Below the pieces are notes generated by a model, which searched no databases, had not been told where the DNA came from, and saw nothing but the letters and a program-made list of their open reading frames with translations. A program made the position numbers and the translations under genes. 64,000 bases of DNA from Corythucha ciliata. Its lineage: Eukaryota; Arthropoda; Insecta; Hemiptera; Tingidae. Numbering within the stretch: the first letter of the stretch is position 1; every line of letters starts with the position of its first letter. Positions 22,570 through 35,077 of this stretch are shown here, one piece after another. Where the stretch lies: positions 15,353,009 through 15,417,008 of the forward strand of contig CM075938.1 of assembly GCA_038030265.1 (NCBI GenBank). Reading direction: 5' to 3'.

Positions 22570-22980
22570 AAGGAGGGGGCAGTGACCCCCAGCCTATACC
22601 ACCGCAGTTTAGGACGCGATGAACCCGAAAATCTGCGCGTTCAACCTTCTTCCCGCCCTTATATTTTGACATCTTTGGCACGCTGTCTAGTGGTAAATTG
22701 TTGCCCAAGGGTCTCATAAACCAGTTCGAATGGAAACACTCTGAAAACATGAACGTTTAGCCTAAAAACAGTCCCTGGGCAATTTCTGGCAAAAACGACC
22801 AACAATTTAAAAAACACTGGCAAACCGCGTATTATGACGAGCGTTTGAAGTGGTTTTGGTAAGGTTCAACCATAGCAGTCGTGGATCCCAGGCTCAGAAG
22901 GGTTGAGCCCTTTCCTTCACTTCAGTTGGTAAGCTGAAGACGGTGCGGTGCTATTCGGAGGGGGGGGGGGATCGAATGGT
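22570..22980. other. Short unique stretch with a G run
   Basis: No gene. A G tract lies at about 22961-22970 beside a GC-rich patch, a pairing that recurs at transposon remnants in this window. Confidence 0.35.
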
Positions 22981-22984
22981 TCAA

Positions 22985-24010
22985 CGATTGAGTCAATTAA
23001 TATCTTTTAAGAGTGCGAATAGCCTCTTATTTGTCAATTTTTTTCGGCGCAGCAAGTCACATCAGGCGTGGTATGAAGAGCGTCAGTTAAGCTGTATACA
23101 AATACACACATGACGAAGATGCAGTATTTCGGACGCAAACGGTCAGTTTTGCCCTTTGTGTGGTGCAAATAGTCCGTCATACCATTTTTAGGTTGAGAAT
23201 GGTCATGTTTGCCATTTCCAAGGTGCAAATAGTCTGGTCATTTATATAAAAAGTGAATATTAGCCAGTGCGATATTTCCAATAAGGCAAGAATCGTCAGT
23301 TTTGTTTTTTTTTTTTTGTTTTTTTGTTTTTTTTCAGTAGGCATTGCATGTTTAGCCATTTTCCTCGCACGAATGGTCAGTTTTACCCGAATTTGGGACT
23401 CGAATCACCTGTTCAGGCACTTTAGGGCGCGAATTCGGGGCTCGTAAAGTCAGTTTAGCCATTTTCAGAGCATGAATCGCCAGTCAGTTAGCCATTTTCA
23501 AGGCGCTAACCATCATTTTTGCCATTTTTCAGGCCATAAAAATAGTCACGTCAAGCCAAATGGAAAGAATGGTCAGTTTGGCCATTCGTTGCTCACGAAT
23601 GGTCGATTTTGCAATTTTCAAGGCTGGAATCATCTGTTCAGGCATTTTCTGGCTGCGAATAGTCAGTTTAGCCGTTTCTGGAACGCGAATATGGTCCGTC
23701 GCGACGAGAATGATCAGTATTGGCCATTTTTGGCACGCAAATGGTTGCTTTTGCCATTTTTGGCGCGCAAATGGTTGATTTAGCCATTTTCAGCGTCAGC
23801 TTAGACATTTTTTAGGGCGCTTCTAGTCCTTTTGGCTATTTTTTAGAGCGGAAATTTCCGGTTTGGCTATTTTTAGGGCGCGAATATAGACAGTTCAGCC
23901 GTTTGCTAGGCGCTAATCGTCAGTTTAACCCCTTTGGGGTGCGATTGCAGTCAGTTTAGCTGTTTTCATGGTGGATAGCATAGTTGGCTATCTTAAAGCA
24001 GTTAATGGCT
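22985..24010 (+). repeat. Class C degenerate array
   Basis: About 35 diverged units with core GTCAGTTTAGCCATTTT and spacer GGCGCGAATGG. The clearest part is 23390-23790, where neighbouring units differ at only a few sites. Apparent reading frames of up to 103 codons are repetitive by-products. Confidence 0.75.
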
Positions 24011-24109
24011 GTTAGCCATTTATAGTAGATCGAACGCACAATTTTCCAAGCCCCTCTTTAATTACAAGTCTGATCGGCGGCTAAATGTTTATATTTCAGT
24101 GTTTCTCTA

Positions 24110-24430
24110 CACATGTTTTCGTTTTATCACCGTCCGCCCGTACTAGTGACCCTGGAGTCAATAGAATCGGCTGATACCGACGACCATGACATGAAATATT
24201 CATTTCTGGACCGTTTAAGGAACAGCATTTTTCTGTTAAAAACGCTTCGTGTGGGGGGGGGGGGTTATAAATCATGTCTGCCTCAGACCAGAACCATTCA
24301 CCCTAAAATTTGAGAAAGTGACAATCCCTCGTTAGATTTTTGGAAGTGCTTTTGATTATGTTTATGCGAAAGTGACCTCGCGGCTTCAAGGGAGTGGCTA
24401 TGGCCCCTGTGGCCCCTTCCTTGGATCCAC
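24110..24430. other. Non-repetitive stretch ending in a hAT-like terminus
   Basis: No gene. It contains a G run at about 24246-24256. GGATCCACCACTG near 24420-24432 is the reverse complement of a CAGTGGTGGATCC terminus, typical of hAT-type ends. The other end was not identified. Confidence 0.4.
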
Positions 24431-24432
24431 CA

Positions 24433-24880
24433 CTGATTTTCACGCTTTTAAAAACTTTTTTGCGAATTTTTCTCTTTCATAAACCATTTTTGTGGACTTT
24501 CGCTCAATCAAAATCCAATTTTGTGGACTGGGCTCCAATAAAAGCCAATTTTGGGGACTTGAGTATTTTAAAACCCAATTTTGGGGAAATTTGCCTGAAG
24601 TTTCATCACTTTAGCTATTACTAAAATTAGTTTCGCAGGTTCACTTTCAAATAACTAATTAGGCGAAATACAAATGATAGAAATGGAAATTGGAACCTCA
24701 AAAGTCAAATTCAACAGATTTTTGTAATTTCCTGCCCAAATTTCGCGGATTTTCACGCTGTTATTAACCAAGTTGTGTGGGTTCGAGCCCTATTAAAATC
24801 AATTTCGCTGATTAATTGGCTAATTCAAAAAATTAATTTGTCTCCAAATTCCCCTGGCCACTCTTAGTGAGCTCGACGAA
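24433..24880. repeat. Class D degenerate array
   Basis: Repeated AACCCAATTTTGGGG, AAAATCCAATTTTGTGG and similar words at about 30-base spacing. Confidence 0.6.
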
Positions 24881-24889
24881 ATTACTCTT

Positions 24890-27835
24890 CTAAATCTGCC
24901 AACTTTTAAACGGTTAAAAGCCGTGAATTAAAAAAAAAATTTTTAGCTTTGGTGGGGAGTCGGAATTTTCACTGCGCGGTTGAAGAAATTCGGAAAATCC
25001 GCGAGTTTTACCATTTCACGGCTAATATACAAGAAAATTGCAATAGATTCGTCGGAATGAGAATAGCTGCTAAAGCATTAACACCTTTTTTGTGTTTTCG
25101 TAATCTTCAATGTTCCCGTATTCACGCAGCCGAATCGTCCATGCCTAGCACGCAGTTGCAAGTCTTTTTCATTTTATTTAATCAAACCGAACGGTTCGCA
25201 ATAAGAAAACGTCAGTTCTTACGGAAAGCCCACACATTTAGTACATCATCTCCGGGTTTCCGACCGAATAGCCCAGATGTTTCTGGATTAACTTGTCGAT
25301 TATAATTGAATACCGAGAGCTTTCTTGCAATGATTTGTCATTTTTAACAGAGAAATATACGAGTTTACAGCGCCCTCCTTATCACCACATTTGTGGAAAT
25401 CAAGGATGTTAACATAATTACTTAATTTAGTTTCATTGACCCTGATATGATGGAAGCGCGAGAGTGTTTTATTTTACCGCTCAATAATAGTTATCCCTAC
25501 CCCTTCTATTTCCACTTCTGACAATCATTACGGATGAAAGTAAAATGTTTTTTTCTTCTTCTTCTTCTTCTTTTTTTTTTTTTTTTTTTTTCTCAAAGGG
25601 GACCTTTTAAAATCCTGTTCTTTGCCATCTCCTGGTCCCTTATAGCACTCTCTTTTTAATCACGCCCTGTAGTCCAAGATGCCTTGACTCCTCCCTCTCG
25701 CAAACCTCTCCCGACCACTTTTCTCCACGTCTTCCACAGAAAAATACGTAAAACGAAGAAGAAGAAAAAAAGGGGGGGGCGGAAACCTGGTGAAGAAGAG
25801 AGGAAGGTTGGCTCAGGTAAGAGGATTTCAGCTTGGAAAAAAGGAAAAAGAGCAAAAATGAATCTTGGGAAAGACAGGATTTTTTTTTTGATCAGAGAAA
25901 ATAAATGGAGGGAAAAATGTCACGATAAAACCGCCGTAAATTTATTTTTGCTATCCGCCTCCCCGCCTCTTCAACGATAGCAATGCCTTCGTAATTAAAC
26001 GCTCCGCGAAACTTGAGTTTTCTTTTTAATAAAATAAGGTTGCACAATAGGATAAAAACCTTTAAAAAATGTCGTCCTGCTTTTATGACTTTTGTATAGT
26101 ACCCCGAGCATGTAAGTACGGTGACACAAGTTATGTGTCAGTCACCCTAATGGTTACGCAATTACTCCTTTGTAAAATGTGATGTCTTAAATGATTCGGG
26201 CAACTGCTATAGAAGAGAATTATTATTTGTCATTATTACACCTACTATATCGTTGAATTGTGGTGGGACCCCCCCCCCCACTGTTTCATTATTGGCGAGC
26301 TTTGCTTTTATTAGAAAATAATCCATTAAAGCGGCTGGGTGTTGCAGACGCTTTTAATCTAAGCTTTTCTAGAAAACGGTTTAGTTCTAATGGTGTGGTA
26401 GGGGGGAGGTAAATTGAAAATGAAATATTATATGAAAAAATGAAACGAATATACCGATAAAGATTGAAGAGTATGAGGGGTTTTCTGATTCAAAAGCTAG
26501 GTACCATGAAATGAGAAAGAGAGAAAAAAATTGATTGACAGAAAAAACCAAGTGAGAGGTGAGTGATTTGCCGTGGAAAGAGTTCGGGAGCTTGAAGCGT
26601 AAAGTGTGGTGGGTGTAAAGGGCGGGGGCAGAGGTCAACCTTTGAATGACTACCTCTCTATATGAGGCCCAAAGTCAACATTTCCCTCTGAATTTCCATT
26701 TATATTACATGAATTATTAGATCCTCATTTTAATGCTACGCGTCGCTTGGAAACTACGCAGATGAAAGACGCCGCGCCGGGTCGAAATTAATGGGTGAGG
26801 GTGAGCGAGAAGGGTCATTTTATATTGAATTTAAATTGAAAAATTGAACGCATAATAATGAAGTATAATATATATTTTGGCCCAGTGTTTTAGTGAGATA
26901 TACAGGCGAGAAAGTGTACGTTGCTGTTTTTGTCTAAAGAATGGATGATCAGATAGGAAATTTCCTTCTGGTTTTCGCGACTGTCGGCGCACAGCAAAAC
27001 AGGAACGTGACTCGAAAGTGGCCGATAAAAGTGAAAGAAAATACTAATTTTTTGTCGTTTTTAAAGTGAGCGTCCTTTACTGAAATTTATGGAAAAATCA
27101 TCAAAAGATACCGTGGAAGAGGAGGGAAATGGAGTCCTTTCGTCCCGGAGAATTCATCATAAAAGAATTGACAAGCGATGCAATCGCTTTCTATTGCTCC
27201 AGCACCTGACAGAATAAAAACACTATTCCTCTGGGCCGGTGCCGTGTACTAACACGAAAAAAATTTCCCCAACGAGGTCGGTGCGTAAAATCATAAATTT
27301 AGCGCTCACGATTTTTGTTTTTTTCAACTTCATAAGCATATCTCTTTTGTTTAGTGGAATGGTGAGGAGGGGGTATGACTCGAAGGAACATCCTTTATAG
27401 CCATCCTAGACCAAACGCTGCAATTACCTCTGTGAAAGTCAACAAGACACAAGGAACTAGATGAACCTCTTCTACATGGCGAGGATGTGGTCCGCGGGGG
27501 TTCACCTCGCTTCACCTGGCTTGCCAGGGGTCCACAAATGTGAAAGGATGCAATCATATACCGCTTTACACTCTGCTATTTTCGAATCCTCCCTCCCCTT
27601 ATCGGCCAACCACATTCACCTTTCTCGTCACACTTGGACCCCGGGGGGCTTGGACTCGTGTGTTTTCACTTTCAAGGGCAAGGACGTGTTAAGGAATCAA
27701 GGCGGGATAAGAAAAAAAAAAGCTCTCGGCTTAAAACTAAAGAAATATCCAAGCGTTTTGATTTGCACGGTAATTTCTTAAAAGGAGAAAGTCTCATAAG
27801 AGGATGCAATGTTTCCTGAAACGTTTTACATGTTG
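24890..27835. other. Gene 1 intron, mostly unique sequence
   Basis: No supported exon. It holds a (CTT)n microsatellite and T run at 25554-25590 and a C run at about 26270-26279. A minus-strand frame at 27351-27557 contains a possible donor (CAGAG|GTAATT), but its phase does not fit gene 1, so it is not called. Confidence 0.45.
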
Positions 27836-27839
27836 GTCC

Positions 27840-29210
27840 GCCTACATAAATGCGGAAATATTATAACCCTGAAATTCAAAACTTAAAATCCTGGGCTGGC
27901 TCATTCAAGTAACCGATTTCGAAGATTTGGAACTTTCATGAAGACAATCAACTTCACTTGGCTTTTTAGATTACCTACTTCACGCGAAAAATCGAGTCAA
28001 AATATTCAAAAATCGATCACACATAAGACAAACCCAAATTTCACATTCATTTTACCCAATACAACCCAATTTCGCGGTTCTCGAGCCTTCAAAAACAAAA
28101 AAACATTTCGCGCCTTTAGGAATCATAAAATTAAATTCTTCATCCAATCCAATACCACGGTCTGTCTCAAGGGGCAAATTTTGTGGGGTTGCCGCTCTAA
28201 AAAAAATGTGGGTGACTCCAAAAATCCAGAAATCCAAAAAATCCTCTGTATTGGTCCATTTGATAGATTTTACTTCTTCAAAAAAACACAATTCGTGGGT
28301 TCTGCACCTTCAATTACCAATTTCGACGGTTTCATGCTGCCGAAAAAATGAATTTGAGCCAATTTGTGATCTTTTGGGGGATTCCCTTCTTCAGATCCAA
28401 TATAACGGGATCTCTCTTTCGAAAAACAAATCAGTTTTGTAGCAGACTGCTTCAAAAACCGGGTTACACTGGTTTAAAAATCAACTTTGCGAAGTTGCCT
28501 GTTTCAAAAAGTAATTTAACGTTGACATTTCATTTTTTAAAAACTACAAAATAACGTGTTAAACTATTTAAAAAATGAAATTTCCCTGATTTGGGTCCTA
28601 AAATACTAAATTTCACGGATTTGGCTCTCTCAAAGTTGAATTTGTGGGGCAGTTTTCTACCATAATAAAACACATTGGTGTGTGAGGTGGGGAATCATCC
28701 ACGAAAACCAATTGCCCGCGTTTGGATCTAGCAAGGATCATTTCAGTGAACTTGGATGTTAGATTTGATTGTTTCGTCAAAGGGACTTTATCACATTCCA
28801 ACCCCCCCCCCCCTCCGCAGAAATTACAGGATTTCGCCAGTGCAAGAGTACGCGAAATTGGGCTGTCAAAGGAGCCAAACTTGCGTGTATTTTTTCAGAG
28901 CTAAACTGATAAGATTGGTTTATCGAGAAAGGCAAAATCGAAAAACGATAGTTTTTGAAGAGCCAGGATATCAATTTTGGCTTTCTGATTAGTAAAATCC
29001 ACAATTTTGGTTTTTGAAGGAGCCAAATCCTTTGAAGTTGGTTTTGGAAAAATCCAAAAGTGAACCAAATTAGCGAACTTGAATTTTCGATTAGCCTCAA
29101 CATTGTGTAATCCGGATTTTGAAGGGAGAAAACGAGACATTTTGTTATCAAAAGAGCCAAATGCACTAAATTCACATTTTGAAAGAAGGAAAAGTCCATG
29201 AGCTGATACG
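27840..29210. repeat. Class D degenerate array
   Basis: Long run of ~30-base units, cores CCAATTTCGCGGTT and AAATTTTGTGGGGTT, usually followed by CTTCAAAAA. Toward 28830-29200 the orientation reverses (GCCAAATC, CGAAATTGG). Several short frames of 60-185 codons on both strands are repeat by-products. Confidence 0.7.
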
Positions 29211-29315
29211 GAGAGAACTTTAATCGCCTCTCAGCGTAATCTACAGTGCTTATTTTTGTGTTTTTATGGCTAATGTTCAATTTAAAAACAAAATTAGGAA
29301 GAAAAATTAAAAAAA

Positions 29316-29345
29316 ACAACAACAACAACAACAACTACAACAACA
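29316..29345 (+). repeat. (AAC)n microsatellite
   Basis: About nine ACA/AAC triplets with one interruption (CTACAACAAC). Confidence 0.9.
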
Positions 29346-29449
29346 AAAGACCTAAAAGAAGACGCAGCGGGCTGATATTTTCTTTACGCCCGGCGGGCGG
29401 GATGAACCTCATGTCGCCCGCTCAAGACTCTCCCAGCGGGCGAATTTCG

Positions 29450-29790
29450 ACTCATTACGCCCGGCTGTACAAAAACGTAATTTCACGGCTAAAATACCTG
29501 GTGAAAAAACGCAATTTGAGGATAAAAATTGAGATGAGGCGTTAATTCGAGGCTAAAATTAAGAAAATGCCAATTCGCGTTGTCTGGAAGTGGATTTTGG
29601 TCACCAATATTTAATTCTAAAAGTGGAAACAAATGTTAAATCGCTGCTAAAATTGATAGAAAAAACGCTACTAGGCGGACAAAATTGAGAAAAAGTGCTG
29701 ATTTGCCCTTGGGGTTAATGCTTTGAAAAATATCGTGAAAAAATTCGTGGCTAAAATTGAGAATGAATTGTAATTTCAAGCAAAATTATA
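29450..29790 (+). repeat. Class B short array
   Basis: About ten diverged class B units (GGCTAAAATTGAGAAAA, GTTAATTCGAGG) directly after a GC-rich patch with three GCCCG/CGGGC words. Confidence 0.6.
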
Positions 29791-29887
29791 ATTATATTCC
29801 CTGTTTATTCAGAAGGAATAAAGGAATTTGAACTGTAACTATATATTGGAGCAGCCTCTTGACCTGGTCACTTGTAGTGATGCATGA

Positions 29888-30000
29888 GACCGAGACGAGA
29901 CTTGAGTGATCTCGGTCTCGCTCATGAGGGGTTAGTCTCGGTCTCGGTCTCGATCATGCAAAGTCGGTCTCGGTCTCGAAAGTCTCGGTCTCGTCTCGGA
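29888..30000. repeat. (TCTCGG)n-rich simple repeat
   Basis: The hexamer GTCTCG/TCTCGG recurs more than a dozen times on both strands (GAGACCGAGACGAGAC at the start, CGGTCTCGGTCTCG in the middle). Confidence 0.85.
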
Positions 30001-30068
30001 AAGTTAAAGGCGCGAATTCAAAGTATGTGTGATATTATTGACGAGGGATCCTGTTCTCGCCTCAATGA

Positions 30069-30460
30069 TTACAGATGACGACGATAGTTGAATTTATACT
30101 TTGCTTTCCTTCCTTGATGGCTCGTGGCATGAAGGAAGATAAGTGATACAGTACTGATTAATGGCCAAAGAGCTTTGTAATTGCCCCAAAATAGAATCGT
30201 GCCTTTAAAACAATCGTCACACTGAGAACGTGAAAGGGGAACATTTGGGAATTCAACGAGATCAACTGAAGATCTCGTACATGCCAACTCATTTGGTTCA
30301 AGCAAGAGACTTCCCTTCCCAGACACGACGAGGCAGAGGTGCACAATCCCCCCCTCATACATCAGATCCTCCTTCTCGTGCTTCAACTGGCAATGTTAGT
30401 TAAAAAAAAATGAAAGCGGTGTCGAGTTTGATGATAGCGGCCCAGGGAAGTTTCCAACGC
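30069..30460. other. Intronic stretch with an unsupported 105-codon frame
   Basis: A minus-strand frame (30069-30386) is open but has no domain I recognise and no convincing splice sites. I treat it as intronic. Confidence 0.35.
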
Positions 30461-30464
30461 AAAA

Positions 30465-30624
30465 TTAGGGTTCCCTTGCACTAAGCAGCCCGGCCGCGGC
30501 AGCCAGTTGGCTGCTGTGCAGTTGGGCTTGTTCTAGTAGCAGCCCCAGCCAGGAAATCTTTGCTGCCTAGTGCGTGGGCACCCATAGGTTGCAATGTGTT
30601 TCACCGGCCCCCAGGGAACCCTAA
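30465..30624. mobile_element. 160-bp GC-rich foldback (MITE-like)
   Basis: TTAGGGTTCCCT at 30465-30476 is repeated exactly in reverse complement at 30613-30624. Inside, GCACTAAGCAGC and GCTGCCTAGTGC form a second near-match pair, so most of the element can fold. It is GC-rich in an AT-rich intron. No target duplication was recognised. Confidence 0.6.
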
Positions 30625-31018
30625 CCCTCTTTTTTATTACGATACGAAGGCATAAAGGAGCTTTTAACGAACGAGGCACGATGTTTGTGACACGAGACGA
30701 AGTCGAGTGCCATCATCGGTAGAGTTTGTAGTGCGATTATACGCCTCAGGATCGTACGCTTTTTTTTTTGCCTTCGTTCGTACAAAGCCTTTTAAAGTCA
30801 ATTAGGTTCATAATTATTTAATTTAACGGTTCCGTAAAGTCTTTCCATTTGCCACACAACTTCATTTCAGAGTAAATAAGAATAAACAAAGGAAGCGCAT
30901 AAAATGAAAGCGGTCTTTCTTCCCTGCCTCAATTCTTCTACCAACTCACCAACATAATCAACTGACTTTGAACTTTTTGTGATATAATTTCCATGGTTCC
31001 ACTCACCCTTCACCCATC

Positions 31019-31133
31019 GTTCATCGTGCTTAAAGACCTACTTTACATACGCCGTGTGGTAAAGAGTGAACTCATTTACCGTGAAATCTTTACCGCACGG
31101 CGTGTGTAAAGTAGGTCTTTACGCACGATGAAC
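31019..31133. mobile_element. 115-bp foldback with 46-bp arms
   Basis: The arms 31019-31064 and 31088-31133 are reverse complements with three mismatches in 46 positions, around a 23-base loop. ACGAACGAGGC and GCCTTCGTTCGT just upstream (30681-30780) form another weaker inverted pair. MITE-like; no target duplication was identified. Confidence 0.65.
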
Positions 31134-31429
31134 ACTTGCTTAAACACTTCTTAGAGAATAATCTTAGGAATAGTAGATTATACGCCTAGGCAAGAAAGCG
31201 ATTTTTTGGAAGCCGAGAGAAAAAATTGGACGGGCGAGGCGTAGCTGAGCCTGGCCTTTTCTCGAGACCCCAAAATCACTTTTTTGACGCGGTGTGTACA
31301 GTATTTTTTTTATTAAAACATGGGCTGATTTTTGGGGCTACGGCGATCAAGTTAGTGTTTTATCCCCTAGGCTCTAAAATAATCAGCTGTTTAAAAAAAA
31401 GTAGTATCTTACATATTTTATATCGAGAC

Positions 31430-31930
31430 ACGTAAGTGCCATTTTACTTGCGAGGACTTTGTTTGGCTGGCAATGCAATGCCGATTCGGCTAAATGAGTA
31501 CGAGCAAGTGAATTGAGTTATGCACGATATTTTTCGCGCGACAAGTGAAATAATAGTATATTTGACTACAAGTGAGGGAAGTGGAGTTTTACCTGCGAGT
31601 TGTGTTTGGCTCACGAGGCGGGGCCGAGTGAGCTAAAAACAACGAGCAGAGTGAAAGCTTCTTCCTCGCGAGTTGTGGACATTATTTTTCGCACGACCAA
31701 CAGGTTTAATTGTCTTTCCTGCAAGTGTTCGGAGGCAAGGGTACGCTACTTGAATACAGAACTTTTTTTCACTTTCCTTCACAAGTGAGTGATAACCTTC
31801 CTGTTTCTTTCGCTTGCGAGGGAAAGTGTGAAATTGTTGGCATTCTGCCTTACTTTCCTTCACTAGTGAGTGAAAAGAAAATACTTTTTTCACCTAGCTC
31901 ATTTTTTCTGAAACTGATCATTTCGTTCTA
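31430..31930. other. Foldback-like AGTGAG/CTCAC-rich segment
   Basis: Repeated words such as ACAAGTGAG, TTGCGAGG, CGAGTGAGC and GGCGGGGCCGAGTGAGC in alternating orientation suggest a decayed foldback transposon. Ends could not be defined and no reading frame is convincing. Confidence 0.35.
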
Positions 31931-31939
31931 AAAACCGCA

Positions 31940-34290
31940 GGAAATCCTAACATTATTCGTTCATGATTCCCCCCACCCCCAACCCATGTATTCCCTGTAG
32001 ATAGAGCGGGTACCCAGAATCAGTTTGGTTATCTCTCTCTAAACTTTTTTATGGCACAAGGCTGGAGGGGCCGCCTCCGAGAGCCTCGGGGACGGCCCCT
32101 CCAGCCCCCCCCCCCACAGAAGATCCACTTGCAGGTTCGGGGGTCAAACCAATTTTCTATTGTATGATCTTTGGGGCCACTTCAATATCATTTTTGTTTG
32201 ATCTCTCCACAATTTTATTTTATTTTAATAATCGGAAGAATTGATTTTCAATTCTCCCGGATCATTATTATTTTTTAAATTATTATTGTTTTCATTTTTT
32301 AAATTTATCGTTTAAGTGATAGTGCGGAGTGCATTAACACTCAAACACAATTGACAAACGATGTAAATTCATTTTTGAATAAAAAACTCGCTGATGGTGA
32401 TCCGGAAGGATTGAAATTGATTCCCAATATTAAAATAAAATGAAAGTGTGGATAGACGAAATATAAAATTAACGAAAATTAAATCCAACTTCACTAAAAT
32501 ATGGCCGCCCACATAACGCATTTCTGCTGGGGTTCCCCCTGTGGGGTCCCCTTGACTCGAGGGCCGTCGGCGATCTCCGACCAGCCGACCTGGTTCCTGG
32601 CATGGTTATAACTATCAATTTCGTAATTTAAATTGTCAATTGAGGCAGAAATCGAATCGATTGATTATCCTGAACCGATCAAATTTTGTTGAGCGCCTGT
32701 CAAAAACACCCGTTCGTTTATAACTAGACATTGTTCGAGAGGGAAAACACCGATTTTTGAAAAAAAAAAAAAAAGAAAAAGAAAATCTGCGATCAAATCT
32801 TTCATGGGACTATCGAGAAATATTTGGATCACGTATCCCGTCGGACTTTTGCCAGCCAATCTGATTGCATTGAAAATGGACCGCGAACCGTTAACTTTGG
32901 CGGAAGGAATTCATAATTAATTCAAGTCTCTTTAATTAAAAAACGAGAACGAGGTGTTTATTGTGCAATATACGAACTTTTTTATTGTCCATTAATTAAA
33001 TGTTATCGTATAATGGTCGGAATGGGCTATACCAAGAGCTTCGCATCTTTGTAGTGCTCTTTCCTTAATTGCATTTTTACATCAAGATTAGTGCGGAAAT
33101 TGTTATAGTTCTCGAAGTACTGTACTTTCAGAGTTGGGTAACGCACTTCGCATGTGTGCTCTACCTGTCGTAATTTATAAGACATCAACTCACTTTATTT
33201 TTATTTTTTCTGACAAAAAAATCACTTCGCTTATTTCCAGGGAAGTCAACAACCCGTACGTAATCTGGGGGATTCTCCTTTCTCGTAATAATTTTACTTT
33301 TTTCTTACTGGAGCTTCACGACAATGTTTCTTGTGAATTGTCTCTCTTCACCGCCCTTCCATCACCATCCATCGTTGAACTCTAGGGGCTCTTTGCTTTG
33401 GATTGTGGAAACGTGAAGGGGGGGGGGGAGGTTAAGTGAAATGATAATGACACACTCGCAATCTCTTGAAAGGGAGGAGTATTACGCTACTCCACTTAAC
33501 TTTTAAACGTATATTATAATAGTTAAACGTCTGTTAACAAAAAGAAAGTTATTTTCCACTGTGACGGCACTCCCTAGAGGCGGGATTCATCTCGTATTTT
33601 AAAACCGCAACGTGTCAGTGGCAGACTAAATTCAGCGTTGCTTCGGTTGTGTAATTACAACTTCAAGGCGCAGTATTTTATGCACCTGAAATACTTTTTT
33701 TTTTTCTTGGCGTGCGTTCTGAATTGAGATGCTTGAAATTGTCCAAATCGCCAAGTTAACAGGCCGAATATTTTTTTGTTTTTTCTCGACCAAACTGGAT
33801 TTACATACACCGACCAATAGCCCCGAGCCGATGAGTCTTCCGTTTTTGAGCGAATTGTCCCGTATGATTCGAAGGGGGGGGGGGGGTGAAAAATGAAACA
33901 AAACACGAACTCTAATGGAATTTATAGCTTAATTGAGTTTTTTAAAATGCTTCCTCTGATAAAACCCTCTTTTTTTCGATTCTCATTATTTTACAGCGGA
34001 AAATTTCACGGTTCAAAACCAACCAACACGAAACAGAGTTTTCGAGTTTGCCACGAAAATTACATTAGGGGTCAGTGAGCTTTTTATTTTTAGTTTATCG
34101 CTTACAGGACGAGACGGACAATGTGTGACGTTGTACGTGAGGGCGAGTGAGGTAGGAGGAATGGTGAGGGGGTGTATAGTTAATTAACGGAAAACCCCCT
34201 CGCAACATTTTTCTTTGTATATCAATTCAAGGGAGTTGTAATTAATTAGTGCTAGAAAATATGCGCTATTTTTTTTTTTTGTAAAAACAC
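31940..34290. other. Gene 1 first large intron, unique sequence
   Basis: No other exon recognised. It contains C or G runs at about 32107, 33419 and 33872, an A run at about 32760 and AT-rich filler. Short frames near 33134-33385 and 33632-33906 are unsupported. Confidence 0.45.
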
Positions 34291-34294
34291 ATAC

Positions 34295-34363
34295 CTGGTC
34301 CGTTGTACTGGGTATAATTTGTTCAGTAAGTGCATATTGACACAGTGGTAGCACGCACAAAAT
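34295..34363 (-). CDS. Gene 1, signal-peptide exon (23 codons)
   Basis: On the minus strand, acceptor CATTTGTTTCAG precedes 34363 and donor GACCAG|GTATGT follows 34295. The 69 bases are open in phase 0 and begin ILCVLPLCQYALTEQ, a hydrophobic run ending in a small-residue region like the core and cleavage zone of a signal peptide. They continue in frame to the exon at 9221-9283. The initiator codon must lie in an upstream exon. One candidate is CAACATG|GTGAAT with ATG at 34528-34526, which would give Met directly before Ile; its donor is weaker than consensus, so this is unproven. Confidence 0.7.
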
Positions 34364-34860
34364 CTGAAACAAATGCAATATAGAATGGTAAGAGGTCGAT
34401 TCCAACATTGAACATACCTACCTAATTATTGAAACAATAACATTAGAAAGGCATAACAACTTTTTTCTGTCTCCGGAGATAGTCCTAAGGGTTTTCAGAG
34501 TTTCTACATAACTCCATGAATTCACCATGTTGAAATTTTCTGCATGCAAGTCTCACCCCCTCCCCCACAACCCAACACTCTCTTCAACTCTCTTTTATTC
34601 AGTCGTATCCCCTTCATCAAAGACTTAAGGATTGATGCACACCTTTTAAAATGAAAGATAGGCCGATTAAAAACCTCCGGATGTTGGAGAGAATGGATCT
34701 TTTTTATGCTATTGCGATGCTATAAGTGTAAATAGTGCAGAAATCCTGTTCAAACTGTGTTCCTAATCCCCCGAGGTGCGATCACCGGTTCTGGTTTTTT
34801 TAGTTGGTGGCCTTTCAACGAATAAAAAATTTCATTTCGAATCCCTTCCGATTTCTACTC

Positions 34861-34868
34861 ACTCTTCC
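34861..34868 (-). other. Candidate 5' splice donor of a non-coding first exon of gene 1
   Basis: The minus strand reads GGAAGA|GTGAGTAG with the exon ending at 34863, a near-consensus donor. About 190 bases upstream is a TATA-like box (35078-35085). No ATG was seen between the two, so this would be a 5' UTR exon. Confidence 0.4.
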
Positions 34869-35077
34869 TCCTACGCTTTTTCAAATTACTTTCAACCGGT
34901 CAGGATCTCTCTCTCTTTCGCGGTTCTTATAAGATATGTATTGGGAACTGGCTAAAATAAAATCCTTTTAAAAAGGCTTCGTGTAACGTCAATTTAAAAC
35001 TGGGAAGATTTTTAAACTGGTTGACCCCCTTTTGCGAGGAATCGGAGGACCCGACAGAAAGTGAATTCAGAGAAAGA

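Noticed and set aside
22985..24010. CRISPR-like repeat array
   Set aside because: Repeats are degenerate, there are no constant repeats with unique spacers of fixed length, and the genomic context is eukaryotic.
27351..27557. Additional exon of gene 1
   Set aside because: A donor-like CAGAG|GTAATT exists, but the phase is 1 and does not fit the phase-0 junctions of the other exons.
28777..29334. 185-codon minus-strand frame
   Set aside because: Lies in class D repeats and includes translated C-run and AAC-microsatellite sequence.
30600..30640. Insect telomeric repeat (AACCCTAACCCTC)
   Set aside because: Only one or two units, explained by the foldback element's terminal repeat.
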